From Psychrobacter sp. Ps6 (lineage in GTDB: Bacteria > Pseudomonadota > Gammaproteobacteria > Pseudomonadales > Moraxellaceae), in NCBI RefSeq assembly GCF_022129235.1, contig NZ_JADQAI010000003.1, positions 310,001 to 374,000 of the forward strand: DNA of 64,000 nucleotides, written 5' to 3'. A program made the translations under genes and the position numbers. Within the stretch, counting starts at the first letter, position 1, and the number at the start of each line of letters is the position of its first letter. Under the pieces are notes generated by a model. The model was not told the origin of the DNA, searched no databases, and saw only the letters and a list, made by a program, of their open reading frames with translations. This document shows positions 1 to 10,390 of this stretch, piece after piece.

Positions 1-2
1 CC

Positions 3-113
3 TCAATCAACGCCGTAGAGGTTTTTCTTACAGTGAATTTGCACATTTAAGATGGTATGTTTGGGCTTGCTCAAGTGATTTTTTGTCACTTCATTCAAGC
101 GATATTTGTCCAT
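3..113 (-). CDS. Possible small ORF, 36 codons, divergent from putA
   Basis: A complete small reading frame begins with ATG at 113, preceded by a strong AAGGAG ribosome binding site about 4 nt upstream, and ends with TGA at 3-5. The peptide starts MDKYRLNEV and is basic, with no membrane segment. I recognise no family. It points away from putA, so it could be a short regulatory peptide, the remains of a longer gene, or chance. The opposite strand is also open over roughly the same stretch (about 2-130), which weakens the case. The only support is the ribosome binding site. Confidence 0.3.
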   Translation of the reverse strand: MDKYRLNEVTKNHLSKPKHTILNVQIHCKKNLYGVD

Positions 114-404
114 CACACTCCTTTCACTACTAACAAGAAGAAGGCACTAATGCCGCTTAATTTTTCGTTGTTGCCTTTGTATTGTTAACGTAGCCCGTTT
201 AACAGTTGAACGACCTACTTAACCATCTCCAGCATGTGCTGGATTTTCTAGTTTTGTGATGGCGCCGTTTGGTCTTTTGATTATTGCTGTGAATATCCGT
301 CAATAACCTCTATTTTGATAGCGGTTACGAGCAGTTATGCAGGACGATCAGACTTCCTAAAGCACCATTTATTATGGTTTTTAAACGATAGTTATGGAGT
401 TGTT
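114..404. promoter_or_regulatory. Upstream region of putA with a 16-bp palindrome
   Basis: This 291-nt gap separates a possible divergent small ORF from putA. The clearest element is a near-perfect inverted repeat at 228-243 (7-nt arms TCCAGCA/TGCTGGA, 2-nt centre). Its size and symmetry suit a dimeric regulator. The PutA here has no ribbon-helix-helix domain and cannot repress itself, so a separate regulator is expected; that this site is its operator is inference. I could not identify convincing -35/-10 boxes. Confidence 0.35.
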
Positions 405-3400
405 ATGAACCCAGTAGACCAGTTTACCCCGCAAGAGCCGATTTTGTTCAATCCTGTTGATATGCTGTCGCCAGAGTATCTTGCCCAGCCAATAGAAGAG
501 CTATATAAGCGTATTTCACCATTATATAGTGTTGATGAACAGCGTTGGTTGTCTGATTTATTGCCACTTGCCAAGCCTAGTACCCAAGAGCGTGATGCTG
601 CCGCTGAGCAGACTCGCAAGCTGGTTGAGCATGTGCGTAACGATGGCAAAGCCGTCAAGATGGTTGACTCATTATTGCTTGAGTATAGCCTTGATACCCA
701 AGAAGGTATCTTGCTCATGAGCTTGGCAGAAGCGTTGATTCGAGTGCCGGATAACTATACGGCTGATGCATTGATTCATGACAAAATGAGTGTGGCTGAT
801 TGGAAAAAGCACATCAAAAATGACAATGGTTTCATGGTCAATGCCTCTACTTGGGGCATGATGATGACAGGCCGTGTCGTCAGTATTGATAGCAGCACCA
901 CTGCATCAGGTTTCTTGGATCGCATGACCAAAAAGATGGGTGAACCTGTCATTCGTAGTGCCATGCAAAAAGCCATGCGTATCATGGGTCATCAGTTTGT
1001 ATTGGGCGAAACCATCGAAGACGCCAATAAAAACAGCCAGCCATATCGTAATAAAGGTTATACCTATTCATTCGATATGCTAGGTGAAGCGGCTATCACG
1101 CATAGAGATGCTGAAAAATACTTCAATGACTACTTGCATGCAATCAAAGCGACGGCCAACGTCAAAGTCAAAGAAGGTATGCCTAAGCCGTCAGTATCTA
1201 TTAAATTGTCTGCGCTGCATCCTCGCTATGAAGCGACACAAGAAGCTCAGGTCATGGGTCTATTGCGTCAACGCTGCTTGCTCCTTATTGAAGCGGCACG
1301 CGAAGTCAATGTTGATCTTAGTATTGATGCCGAAGAAGCGGATCGTCTTGAGATTTCTTTAAAACTGTTTGAGTCTCTGTACCGTGATAACTCAACAGCT
1401 GGTTGGGATGGCCTAGGTATTGTTGTACAGGGTTATTCTAAACGTGCTATCGCTGTATTGGCTTGGCTTGCCCGTTTGTCTTCTGAAGTAGGCGATCGCA
1501 TTCCAGTACGTCTCGTAAAAGGCGCTTATTGGGATACTGAGATCAAACTTGCTCAGCAAAAAGGTCTATCAGGCTATCCAGTGTGGACACGCAAAGAAGG
1601 TACAGATACCGCATATCTTGCCAGTGCGCGTTTCTTATTATCAGACCATCTGCGCGGCCTTATCTGGCCACAGTTTGCGACGCATAATGCTCATACACTA
1701 TCTTCCATCATGACCATGAGCACCCATAAAGAGTTTGAGTTCCAGCGTTTGCACGGTATGGGTGATGCGCTTTATGATCATATCTTGCAATCTTATGAGA
1801 TTCCTGTACGTATTTATGCACCAGTTGGCGCGCACAAAGACTTGCTACCATATTTGGTACGTCGTTTGTTAGAGAACGGTGCCAACAGCTCGTTTGTCCA
1901 TCAGTTATTAGACAAGTCTTATCCGATTGAAAAACTAACTGTGCATCCATATGACAAGCTACTTGCTAACCCAACCTTGCACAACTCAGATATCCCGCTA
2001 CCACTAGAGATTTATGGTTCGCGACGTGCAAGTTTTGGCCCTAACATATTTGTAGAGTCACAGTGGTTACCGTTTAAAGCAGCTATTGATAGCCATCTCA
2101 ATAAAAAATGGTCAGCGACACCTATCATCAACGGCCAAGCAGTAAATGAATATGAAGTAGATGGTGTCACCCATCAGCTTGACGCTCAGCCTGTACTTGC
2201 GCCTTGGAATCATGACGTAAGCGCTGGTGAAGTCAAATATGCCAACGCAGAACTGGCTCGTCAAGCGATTGATGTCGCTGTCGCTGGTCAAAGTACGTGG
2301 CAAAGCGTGACAGTGGTCAAACGTGCAGCAATCTTGCGTAAGACGGCTGAACTATTTGAAGAAAACTACGCTGAGCTGATGGCACTATGCCAAGTCGAAG
2401 CAGGCAAGACTATGCAAGACAGTATCGATGAAATCAAAGAAGCTGTTGATTTCTGTCGTTTTTACGCTGATGAAGCAGAGCGCCTAGACGATGTCGTGCA
2501 TGAGTTTACAGATTTGTCTGGTAAGCAATCTCGTCAAGTTTATAAACCACGTGGCACCTTTGTGTGTATTAGCCCATGGAACTTCCCATTGGCTATCTAC
2601 ACAGGTCAAATCGTGGCGGCACTAGCAGCAGGTAATACGGTAGTTGCTAAGCCTGCTGAACAAACCAGCTTGATTGCTCATTTTGGTGCGCAACTCATGT
2701 ATCAAGCGGGTGTACCAGCAGAAGCACTACAATTGGTGACAGGTGCTGGTGACGTAGGCGGAGCACTAACGGCTGCTGACAACATAGCAGGTGTGATATT
2801 TACTGGCTCAACCCAAACTGCTCAGCGTATCAATCAAAGCTTGAATGATCATGCACAAGCGAGTGGCGAGCTGCCTGTATTTATCGCTGAGACTGGCGGT
2901 CAGAACGCGATGATTGTTGATTCAACAGCACTGCCAGAGCAAGTCGTTAAAGACGCTGTGCTATCTGCATTTGGTTCAGCAGGTCAGCGTTGTTCAGCTT
3001 GCCGTATACTATGTGTACAAGAAGAGATGGCTGATGATTTAATCGAGCTATTGCAAGGTAATATGGCTGAGCTTTCTGTTGGTAACCCGCTATACGCTGC
3101 TACAGATGTAGGTCCAGTCATTGATGCTGATGCCAAAAATGGTCTTGAGGCGCATATCGCTCGTATGGACGCTGAGCCTACGGCGACTATTTTGGCCCAA
3201 ACCCCAATGAGTGCCAGCTCGGTTGTCAGCCAAGAGAAGTCTACCTTTGTATTGCCAACAGCGATTGAAGTACAAAGCATAGACGTTATTGGTGGTGAAC
3301 ATTTTGGCCCAATTCTACATGTATTGCGCTATAAAGCACGTGATCTGAATAAGCTTATTGATTCTATCAACAATACAGGCTTTGGTTTGACTATGGGCAT

Positions 3401-3635
3401 CCATAGCCGTATCGAAAAAACTGTTGAGCATATCGAGCGCCGTGCTTTTGTAGGCAACACTTATATCAACCGTAACCAAATCGGCGCGGTCGTAAACGTC
3501 CAGCCATTCGGTGGTTGTGGTCTGTCTGGTACTGGTCCTAAAGCTGGTGGTCCGCACTATGTTGCGCGTCTGATGCAGCTTAGCTCAGAATCAAATGGTA
3601 GCAAACAAACAACCACTCAAACAGAACTCGCATAA
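405..3635 (+). CDS. putA: PutA: proline dehydrogenase / L-glutamate-gamma-semialdehyde dehydrogenase
   Basis: A bifunctional enzyme that oxidises proline to glutamate: an FAD-dependent proline dehydrogenase passes electrons to the quinone pool, and an NAD-dependent aldehyde dehydrogenase finishes the reaction. The N-terminal half carries the proline dehydrogenase barrel (KLSALHPRYE, RLVKGAYWD, then RRLLENGANSSF). The C-terminal half is an ALDH domain with general base Glu829 (AETGGQ) and nucleophile Cys863 (GQRCSA). The start chosen is ATG 405 after GGAG; a TTG at 315 would add 30 poorly supported residues. The protein, 1076 aa, lacks the ribbon-helix-helix repressor domain of the E. coli type and stops shortly after the ALDH domain. 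The next gene appears to encode the missing C-terminal domain. Confidence 0.95.
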   Translation: MNPVDQFTPQEPILFNPVDMLSPEYLAQPIEELYKRISPLYSVDEQRWLSDLLPLAKPSTQERDAAAEQTRKLVEHVRNDGKAVKMVDSLLLEYSLDTQEGILLMSLAEALIRVPDNYTADALIHDKMSVADWKKHIKNDNGFMVNASTWGMMMTGRVVSIDSSTTASGFLDRMTKKMGEPVIRSAMQKAMRIMGHQFVLGETIEDANKNSQPYRNKGYTYSFDMLGEAAITHRDAEKYFNDYLHAIKATANVKVKEGMPKPSVSIKLSALHPRYEATQEAQVMGLLRQRCLLLIEAAREVNVDLSIDAEEADRLEISLKLFESLYRDNSTAGWDGLGIVVQGYSKRAIAVLAWLARLSSEVGDRIPVRLVKGAYWDTEIKLAQQKGLSGYPVWTRKEGTDTAYLASARFLLSDHLRGLIWPQFATHNAHTLSSIMTMSTHKEFEFQRLHGMGDALYDHILQSYEIPVRIYAPVGAHKDLLPYLVRRLLENGANSSFVHQLLDKSYPIEKLTVHPYDKLLANPTLHNSDIPLPLEIYGSRRASFGPNIFVESQWLPFKAAIDSHLNKKWSATPIINGQAVNEYEVDGVTHQLDAQPVLAPWNHDVSAGEVKYANAELARQAIDVAVAGQSTWQSVTVVKRAAILRKTAELFEENYAELMALCQVEAGKTMQDSIDEIKEAVDFCRFYADEAERLDDVVHEFTDLSGKQSRQVYKPRGTFVCISPWNFPLAIYTGQIVAALAAGNTVVAKPAEQTSLIAHFGAQLMYQAGVPAEALQLVTGAGDVGGALTAADNIAGVIFTGSTQTAQRINQSLNDHAQASGELPVFIAETGGQNAMIVDSTALPEQVVKDAVLSAFGSAGQRCSACRILCVQEEMADDLIELLQGNMAELSVGNPLYAATDVGPVIDADAKNGLEAHIARMDAEPTATILAQTPMSASSVVSQEKSTFVLPTAIEVQSIDVIGGEHFGPILHVLRYKARDLNKLIDSINNTGFGLTMGIHSRIEKTVEHIERRAFVGNTYINRNQIGAVVNVQPFGGCGLSGTGPKAGGPHYVARLMQLSSESNGSKQTTTQTELA

Positions 3636-3646
3636 GGAGTAGCAAC

Positions 3647-4339
3647 ATGGCGACTGAATTCAAAAAAAATCATGCCCAGGTTTGTGAATCTTGGCGACTA
3701 CTTGGCGCGGTCAATCGCGCAACGTACCTAGAGGCGGCAATTCCAAAGTTGTCTCTATTGACTGGTGATGCTAATAAAGCAAAGCGTTTGTTCAATCATC
3801 TATTGAGCGCGGCTCCTAGTTTGGATGAGACGCACCGTATGACTGGCGCAACTGGTGAGTCAAATGACTTATATGTGACAGGACGTGGTAAGACGATGGT
3901 CATTGGTGAAGAGTCTGCCAGAGCAATGGCAGTGCTAGGGCAGCTGATAGCCGCATTACTGACTGGTAATGAAGTCATATTGCATTGTCCAAGCCAAGAT
4001 GAGATGTGCAATGAAGCTGCCAAGATATTGTACGACACAGGTATTAGCGAAGATGTATTGAGCGTGGCCAATGACTCGCAAACTATCACGCTTTTGTATA
4101 TCGACCGCCTAGCCCAAGTAGCCGTTTCTGGTAATCACAGCGAAATACAAGCCATCAGTCAAGAGCTTGCTAAGACAGACGGTATATTGACGCAAGTGAT
4201 TAGCGTCACTGATATGGAAGGCTTATCAGAAATGTTGACACCTGATTATCTGCATCGCTTTGTCACTGAGCGTGTTAAGACTATTAACACCACAGCAATC
4301 GGCGGTAACGCGAGCTTGCTTGAGCTTGGTACAGAGTAA
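3647..4339 (+). CDS. Stand-alone PutA C-terminal ALDH-superfamily domain
   Basis: A 230-aa protein that begins 11 nt after putA behind its own AAGGAG site, so the two are surely co-transcribed. It contains a TGATGESN segment and an A..VLGQLIAALLTGNEVIL-type stretch. It ends in INTTAIGGNASLLELG, which matches from memory the conserved C-terminal motif of long PutA proteins. In those proteins this part is a degenerate, non-catalytic ALDH-superfamily domain that follows the ALDH domain and helps seal the channel and hold the oligomer together. No catalytic Cys/Glu pair is visible. I infer that it binds PutA in trans. An unrelated ALDH-derived protein is the alternative. Confidence 0.75.
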   Translation: MATEFKKNHAQVCESWRLLGAVNRATYLEAAIPKLSLLTGDANKAKRLFNHLLSAAPSLDETHRMTGATGESNDLYVTGRGKTMVIGEESARAMAVLGQLIAALLTGNEVILHCPSQDEMCNEAAKILYDTGISEDVLSVANDSQTITLLYIDRLAQVAVSGNHSEIQAISQELAKTDGILTQVISVTDMEGLSEMLTPDYLHRFVTERVKTINTTAIGGNASLLELGTE

Positions 4340-4357
4340 TAGTATTAACGACCAACC

Positions 4358-4396
4358 CGCTTAGTGTTTATACTGGTTTTAATGAATACTAAGCGG
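4358..4396 (+). other. Hairpin after the PutA-domain gene, no U tract
   Basis: Arms CCGCTTAGT (4358-4366) and ACTAAGCGG (4388-4396) are perfectly complementary around a 21-nt loop, 19 nt after the stop codon. No T-run follows, so it is probably not an intrinsic terminator by itself. It may protect the 3' end of the putA mRNA. Confidence 0.4.
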
Positions 4397-4449
4397 TGTT
4401 TGATACATCATTATGAGTATTGAACGAGTAATTGTATAATATGTATAAG

Positions 4450-4491
4450 AAAAAACCGCTATCTGAGCAATTGTCAGATAGCGGTTTTTTT
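4450..4491. terminator. Bidirectional rho-independent terminator
   Basis: A 13-bp perfect stem (AACCGCTATCTGA / TCAGATAGCGGTT) with a 7-nt loop is flanked by A- and T-runs on the two sides. It sits between the converging putA operon and roxA and should stop transcription from both. Confidence 0.9.
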
Positions 4492-4526
4492 ATTTGCGTG
4501 ATTTAACTGAAAACAATTACGCGGTC

Positions 4527-5711
4527 TTATTCAGCCATTTCAATCCATACCCAACCGTTCTCTAACCATTCGCTCAAATCGTCTGCATCGACATCCTTCA
4601 CATCATGATGGTGTAATGGCTCTCCATCAGCCAAACGTACCAACACTGCTATTGCTGCATCATCAAGTCCATCGAGACGCTGACCATTAGCATATAGCAC
4701 GATGCCATCATTGGTCTGTCTATAGAGTAGGCGATTGCTATAATCTGCTTGCAATGTAGCACCCTCAGACAATGCCTGTACGAGCGCTTCAGTATCCAGC
4801 GTTTCTTCTGGCATGAGCGCATCATATTGGCGTTTACCAACCACTTCAGAGACAGCTTGGCGAATCATATCATCACCGCGCTCAGATTGTAGCATCTCTA
4901 GTAATTGCGCTTTGATCGCAGCGACGCTGTCTGCTTGCAGTTCACCTGACGCTTGTAGTGCTTGCGGTAATAGCATCGGGATAAATAGCTTGCTGTCGTT
5001 GGTCGCAATATCGGCCACACTATCGATGATTTGCATCAGGTTTGGACGACGACAGCCAAAAGAGAAAGTGAGACAGTCATCTTGTGCCACCCCGAAATGT
5101 GATAATTTAGGCGGTACATAAAGGACATCACCCGCTTCTAATATTTCATCGAAGATAAGCTTGCCCATGTCGTCAAACAAGCGTAAAGGCTCATCAGCAA
5201 CAAACTCTGTCTGCTCATCGCAAAACTTGCCGAGCTGCCAGCGCCGTGAACCATAACCTTGTGCCAAAAATACATCGTAGTCGTCATAATGCTTACCGAC
5301 CGACCCACCTGCTGGAGCGTAGGAAACCATGATGTCATCGCGCTGCCATTGCGGAATAAAGTCAAACGCTTGCCACAACTGACCGAGCTCTGGCGACCAC
5401 TGTTCTAGATTTTGTACCAGTACAGTCCATTGTTCTGGCAGGTTGTCAAAGTCAGTTTCATTTAGCGGACTTTTCTTGAGTTGCCACTGCGCTTGACCTT
5501 CTTTTTTATTGGCTGCTTGGGTTAGCAAGCGTGCGCTAGCATCTTCCTCAAGGGCAAGACCAATCATGTCATCTGGCTCAAACATGTCGATCAGCTGCGG
5601 TAAGCCTTGCTTGATAAGTAGGGGTTTCTTTTGCCAGTATTCGGCCAAAAACTGTTCAGGCGTGATAGAGTCGGGTAGACAAAGAGGAATAGAAGTCATG
5701 GGTAAATCCAT
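4527..5711 (-). CDS. roxA: Ribosomal protein uL16 arginine 3-hydroxylase (RoxA/YcfD type)
   Basis: A cupin (JmjC-type) 2-oxoglutarate/Fe(II) oxygenase of the YcfD family. The E. coli member hydroxylates an arginine of ribosomal protein L16. The 394-aa protein has the family N-terminus (EYWQKKPLLIKQ), iron ligands His141 and Asp143 (GKHYDDYD) and distal His205 (PPKLSHFGVA), then the C-terminal dimerisation and winged-helix region. Two ATGs four codons apart (5711 and 5699) are possible; GGA lies just upstream of the second. It is a single gene transcribed toward the putA operon. Confidence 0.9.
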   Translation of the reverse strand: MDLPMTSIPLCLPDSITPEQFLAEYWQKKPLLIKQGLPQLIDMFEPDDMIGLALEEDASARLLTQAANKKEGQAQWQLKKSPLNETDFDNLPEQWTVLVQNLEQWSPELGQLWQAFDFIPQWQRDDIMVSYAPAGGSVGKHYDDYDVFLAQGYGSRRWQLGKFCDEQTEFVADEPLRLFDDMGKLIFDEILEAGDVLYVPPKLSHFGVAQDDCLTFSFGCRRPNLMQIIDSVADIATNDSKLFIPMLLPQALQASGELQADSVAAIKAQLLEMLQSERGDDMIRQAVSEVVGKRQYDALMPEETLDTEALVQALSEGATLQADYSNRLLYRQTNDGIVLYANGQRLDGLDDAAIAVLVRLADGEPLHHHDVKDVDADDLSEWLENGWVWIEMAE

Positions 5712-5816
5712 ATGAGATTGATAGTAAGAGATGCTTTATGGAAAGGTTTTAATCGTTTATGATGATCACCTATCTGATGGCTATCATCAGAGCAGCCACT
5801 GAATCGTAGGAAAGTT

Positions 5817-6002
5817 ATGAGAAAATTACATTTTATCGTCATTATCGCAAGTATGTTTATGCTACAGGCCTGTGTCCATAAGATTGTCACCGTACCTGCC
5901 AAAATCGCTTATAAAACCACCAAAGGCGTGGTCAAAGGAACCGTTGCTGTCGGTAAAGCCATTATACCGGGCGACAGTGACGATGATAAAAAAGACGATT
6001 AA
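5817..6002 (+). CDS. Small lipoprotein, 61 aa
   Basis: The start ATG follows AGGAAAG. A short basic and hydrophobic signal peptide ends in the lipobox LQAC (Cys19), so the mature protein should be a lipid-anchored peptide of about 43 residues, probably in the outer membrane. The mature part (VHKIVTVPAKIAYKTTKGVV) is Lys/Val-rich, and the tail is strongly acidic (DSDDDKKDD). I recall similar small lipoproteins in Acinetobacter and Psychrobacter, with no known function. It ends 4 nt from the end of the converging DUF2238 gene. Confidence 0.75.
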   Translation: MRKLHFIVIIASMFMLQACVHKIVTVPAKIAYKTTKGVVKGTVAVGKAIIPGDSDDDKKDD

Positions 6003-6006
6003 TCAC

Positions 6007-6645
6007 TTAATTAGATACGACTTGGTTTTGACGAGTTTCAAATAGCATAATACCTGCCGTAATTAGCCCACCGAGTAATGCTAAAGCCATATCTTTGTGG
6101 GCGTCCCATACATCACCCTGCTGACCATTATAAGCTTCGGCAGCTTCTGGTGATAACGTCATTGCAATGCTCCATTCGAGTAATTCGTAGAGCAGACTTG
6201 ATGACATATTAATCATGAGAGCAAGTGCGATGAGTAGTTTGACAGATTGAATGTTAAAGATAGTCTTTGAGATATCTGCCATCGCATTGAACAGTAAAAC
6301 CCCGTAGCTAAAATGGACAAGACGATCGTACATATTGCGCTGCCAGCCAAATAACTCATCTAAACGTATACTGAATAGTTGCTGTGTCCAGTCATTGTAG
6401 GGCACGTAAGAGTATAGATAACGCGCACCAATAATATGAATGAGTAAAAATAGTGACGCGAGCACATAGGAGCGTGAGCTAACATAGCGATAGCAATAAG
6501 CACCTAGCATTAATGCCAAGAAAAGTAGTGTACCGAGCTGATGAAATAAGTAGCTCGACCACTCTAGAGGCTCAATGCTTGCCAGTACCATGACGACAAA
6601 TACCGCAATCGTACTAGCAAGCACAGACTTATTATCCTGACGCAT
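6007..6645 (-). CDS. DUF2238 (YjdF-like) inner-membrane protein
   Basis: A 212-aa polytopic membrane protein with about six hydrophobic segments. It shows features typical of the YjdF/DUF2238 family: GWQRNMYDRLVHFSYG in the middle and a conserved acidic ELLEW, then QGDVWDAHKDMALALLGG before the last helix. The biochemical function of the family is not established. It may be co-transcribed with purB, which ends 32 nt upstream of this start. Confidence 0.8.
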   Translation of the reverse strand: MRQDNKSVLASTIAVFVVMVLASIEPLEWSSYLFHQLGTLLFLALMLGAYCYRYVSSRSYVLASLFLLIHIIGARYLYSYVPYNDWTQQLFSIRLDELFGWQRNMYDRLVHFSYGVLLFNAMADISKTIFNIQSVKLLIALALMINMSSSLLYELLEWSIAMTLSPEAAEAYNGQQGDVWDAHKDMALALLGGLITAGIMLFETRQNQVVSN

Positions 6646-6677
6646 ATTGGTCGCAGATCGCTATTAAAGCCCGACAG

Positions 6678-8078
<1,401 letters not shown>

Positions 8079-8282
8079 TCAGTAGTTATGAAATAAAAAA
8101 CTGCAAGAGTCTGGATAAAAAATTACCATATAAAAAACGACGTCGAAATCGTTGCGCGTAATATAGCAGAAATATGATATTAAAAAAGCGGTCTATGCAA
8201 ATAAAGCGATGTTGACGCTCATTAAAATCAATCTATTCACTGCATCAACATCTGTGCTTTAGGTTGTAGTCTTAGGAAGCAA

Positions 8283-9509
8283 TTAAAATCCGCAAGGTGC
8301 ATCGATAGATTCAATCACGCCGCCGCCTAAACATACTTCATCGATATAAAATACCGCTGACTGACCAGGGGTGACGGCGCGCTGTGGCTCATCAAATACC
8401 ACGCGCACTTCGCTGCCATCAGTATTGGTCGCAAATACGCGACACGCTTGGTCTGGCTGGCGATAGCGAGACTTCTCCATACAAGCTAGACCTTCGTCGC
8501 TAAACACATCCGCAGGCGGTAAACCATCAATCCAGTCGAGCTTATAGGCTTTTAGCTCGTTGCTCATTAGCATTGAATGTTCATGCCCTTGACCGACGAT
8601 TAAACGATTTTTCTCTAAATCTTTTGCCAATACAAACCATGGTTCTTCAGGACGGTCTTTAACGCCGCCAATACCGATGCCGCCGCGTTGACCCAATGTG
8701 TAATACATGAGACCGTCATGAGTGCCGATGACTTTATTATCATCAGTAAGTATCTCGCCTTTTTGGGCAGGCAGATATTGTTGTAAGAAGTCTTTAAAGC
8801 GGCGCTCACCAATAAAGCAAATACCTGTAGAGTCTTTCTTTTTAGCCGTCGCTAAGTCATGCTCTTCAGCGATCTGACGTACCACTGGCTTTTCAAGCTC
8901 ACCAACTGGGAATAGCGTTTTAGCGATTTTGTCACCGCCAACCGCATGCAAGAAATAGCTTTGATCTTTATTATTATCAAGACCGCGCAATAACTGTGCA
9001 ACCTCGTCACCTTCGGCATTGGTATAATTCACACTGCGGCGCGTGTAGTGACCGGTCGCGATATAATCTGCACCAAGCGTCAACGCATAGTCCAAAAACG
9101 CCTTAAACTTAATTTCTTTGTTGCACAAGATATCAGGGTTTGGGGTGCGGCCTGCTTTATATTCCGCCAAAAAGTGCTCGAATACGCGATCCCAGTATTC
9201 CATAGCAAAGTTGGCCGTGTGCAGCTTCATACCGATTTTGTCACATACGGCTTGCGCGTCTGCTAGATCATCCATCGCCGTACAGTATTCGGTGCCGTCA
9301 TCTTCTTCCCAATTCTTCATAAACAAGCCTTCGACCTTGAAGCCTGCCTGCTGAAGTAATACGGCTGATACAGAAGAATCGACCCCACCTGACATACCGA
9401 CAATCACATGCTTGGTGCTAGGATTTTCGACATCAGCAAGTGTTAAAGGGCGATGAGCATTAAAAGACTCAGAAACGGTTGTGCTTGAGGTATTTTGTAT
9501 GGCTGACAT
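8283..9509 (-). CDS. mnmA: tRNA-specific 2-thiouridylase MnmA
   Basis: It thiolates U34 of the Lys, Glu and Gln tRNAs, using ATP and sulfur delivered by TusE. The PP-loop SGGVDSS is at residues 40-46. The catalytic pair is Cys129 (PDILCN) and Cys231 (STGICFIG). About 25 residues precede the family's usual N-terminus, a low-complexity Ser/Thr segment. The start used is ATG 9509; an in-frame TTG four codons upstream is the alternative. The sulfur-relay genes tusDCBE lie about 31 kb away in this window. Confidence 0.95.
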   Translation of the reverse strand: MSAIQNTSSTTVSESFNAHRPLTLADVENPSTKHVIVGMSGGVDSSVSAVLLQQAGFKVEGLFMKNWEEDDGTEYCTAMDDLADAQAVCDKIGMKLHTANFAMEYWDRVFEHFLAEYKAGRTPNPDILCNKEIKFKAFLDYALTLGADYIATGHYTRRSVNYTNAEGDEVAQLLRGLDNNKDQSYFLHAVGGDKIAKTLFPVGELEKPVVRQIAEEHDLATAKKKDSTGICFIGERRFKDFLQQYLPAQKGEILTDDNKVIGTHDGLMYYTLGQRGGIGIGGVKDRPEEPWFVLAKDLEKNRLIVGQGHEHSMLMSNELKAYKLDWIDGLPPADVFSDEGLACMEKSRYRQPDQACRVFATNTDGSEVRVVFDEPQRAVTPGQSAVFYIDEVCLGGGVIESIDAPCGF

Positions 9510-9654
9510 AAAACGGCTCAACTATTTATACGTTATCCAAAGTACATGCCGACGCCAAGCGTTATGCAATCGCTACAATACGTAGTCTCAGCACAACAAC
9601 GTCAGCTTGTCTTTTAGATCTGGTATTATGATAAAATAAACGTCATATTATACC

Positions 9655-9732
9655 AGTTAATTGAAACTGGTGGCGACCGATGGTGTCTGGCTACTAGTAA
9701 AACCACTTTGAAAATTCAGATAGTGGTTTTGA
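9655..9732 (+). promoter_or_regulatory. Two inverted repeats upstream of ispF
   Basis: Two symmetrical elements precede ispF. CCAGTT/AACTGG (about 9655-9672) is compact enough to be an operator. AAAACCACT (9699-9707) and AGTGGTTTT (9722-9730) form a hairpin with a 14-nt loop and a short T-rich tail, and could act as an attenuator or leader structure. No known riboswitch is recognisable. Confidence 0.35.
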
Positions 9733-9769
9733 ATTATTTTAATCACCTTCAACTCATCTTGGAATAATA

Positions 9770-10273
9770 ATGATAAAAATTGGTCAAGGTATCGATGTTC
9801 ATGCTTTTCATAATAATGGTCAGCAGCAACAATACGTCATTCTAGCGGGCGTGCCTATTGAGCATACTCATAGTTTGCTCGCACACTCTGATGGGGATGT
9901 GGTCTTGCACGCACTTGCTGATGCGCTACTTGGTGCATTGGCGCTTGGTGATATCGGGCAGCATTTTCCCGATACCGATGCGGCACATGCTGGATTAGAT
10001 TCACGAGTATTGCTACGTTATGTCTATAGTAAAGTGCAAGAGGCTGGTTATAGCCTAGGCAACGCTGATATTACGGTGATGTGCGAGCGTCCAAAGTTGG
10101 CGCCGCATAACCCAGCAATGCGTGCCAATATCGCTAGTGACCTGCAAACGGATATTAGCAATATCAGTGTAAAAGCCACCACGACTGAAAAATTGGGATT
10201 TACGGGTCGTCAAGAGGGCATCATGGCCAATGCCGTGGTATTATTAGTCCCTAATGCTATCGAACCTGTATAG
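9770..10273 (+). CDS. ispF: 2-C-methyl-D-erythritol 2,4-cyclodiphosphate synthase
   Basis: It performs the cyclising step of the MEP isoprenoid pathway, releasing CMP. The 167-aa protein starts with [10 protein letters not shown], giving metal ligands Asp9 and His11. The third-ligand region [12 protein letters not shown] and the C-terminal [14 protein letters not shown] are both present. The trimeric enzyme is cytosolic. It is not next to ispD here and is preceded by an unusually structured leader. Confidence 0.96.
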   Translation: MIKIGQGIDVHAFHNNGQQQQYVILAGVPIEHTHSLLAHSDGDVVLHALADALLGALALGDIGQHFPDTDAAHAGLDSRVLLRYVYSKVQEAGYSLGNADITVMCERPKLAPHNPAMRANIASDLQTDISNISVKATTTEKLGFTGRQEGIMANAVVLLVPNAIEPV

Positions 10274-10390
10274 ATCGAAATTCGTGCTTGTAATACAGTG
10301 GCAGTCGCCCCATGTATCAGCCACGTCTTTACACAATTATTTTTATATAAATAATCATTTCAATGAACCGCTTTATCAATAGGAGCTTTT

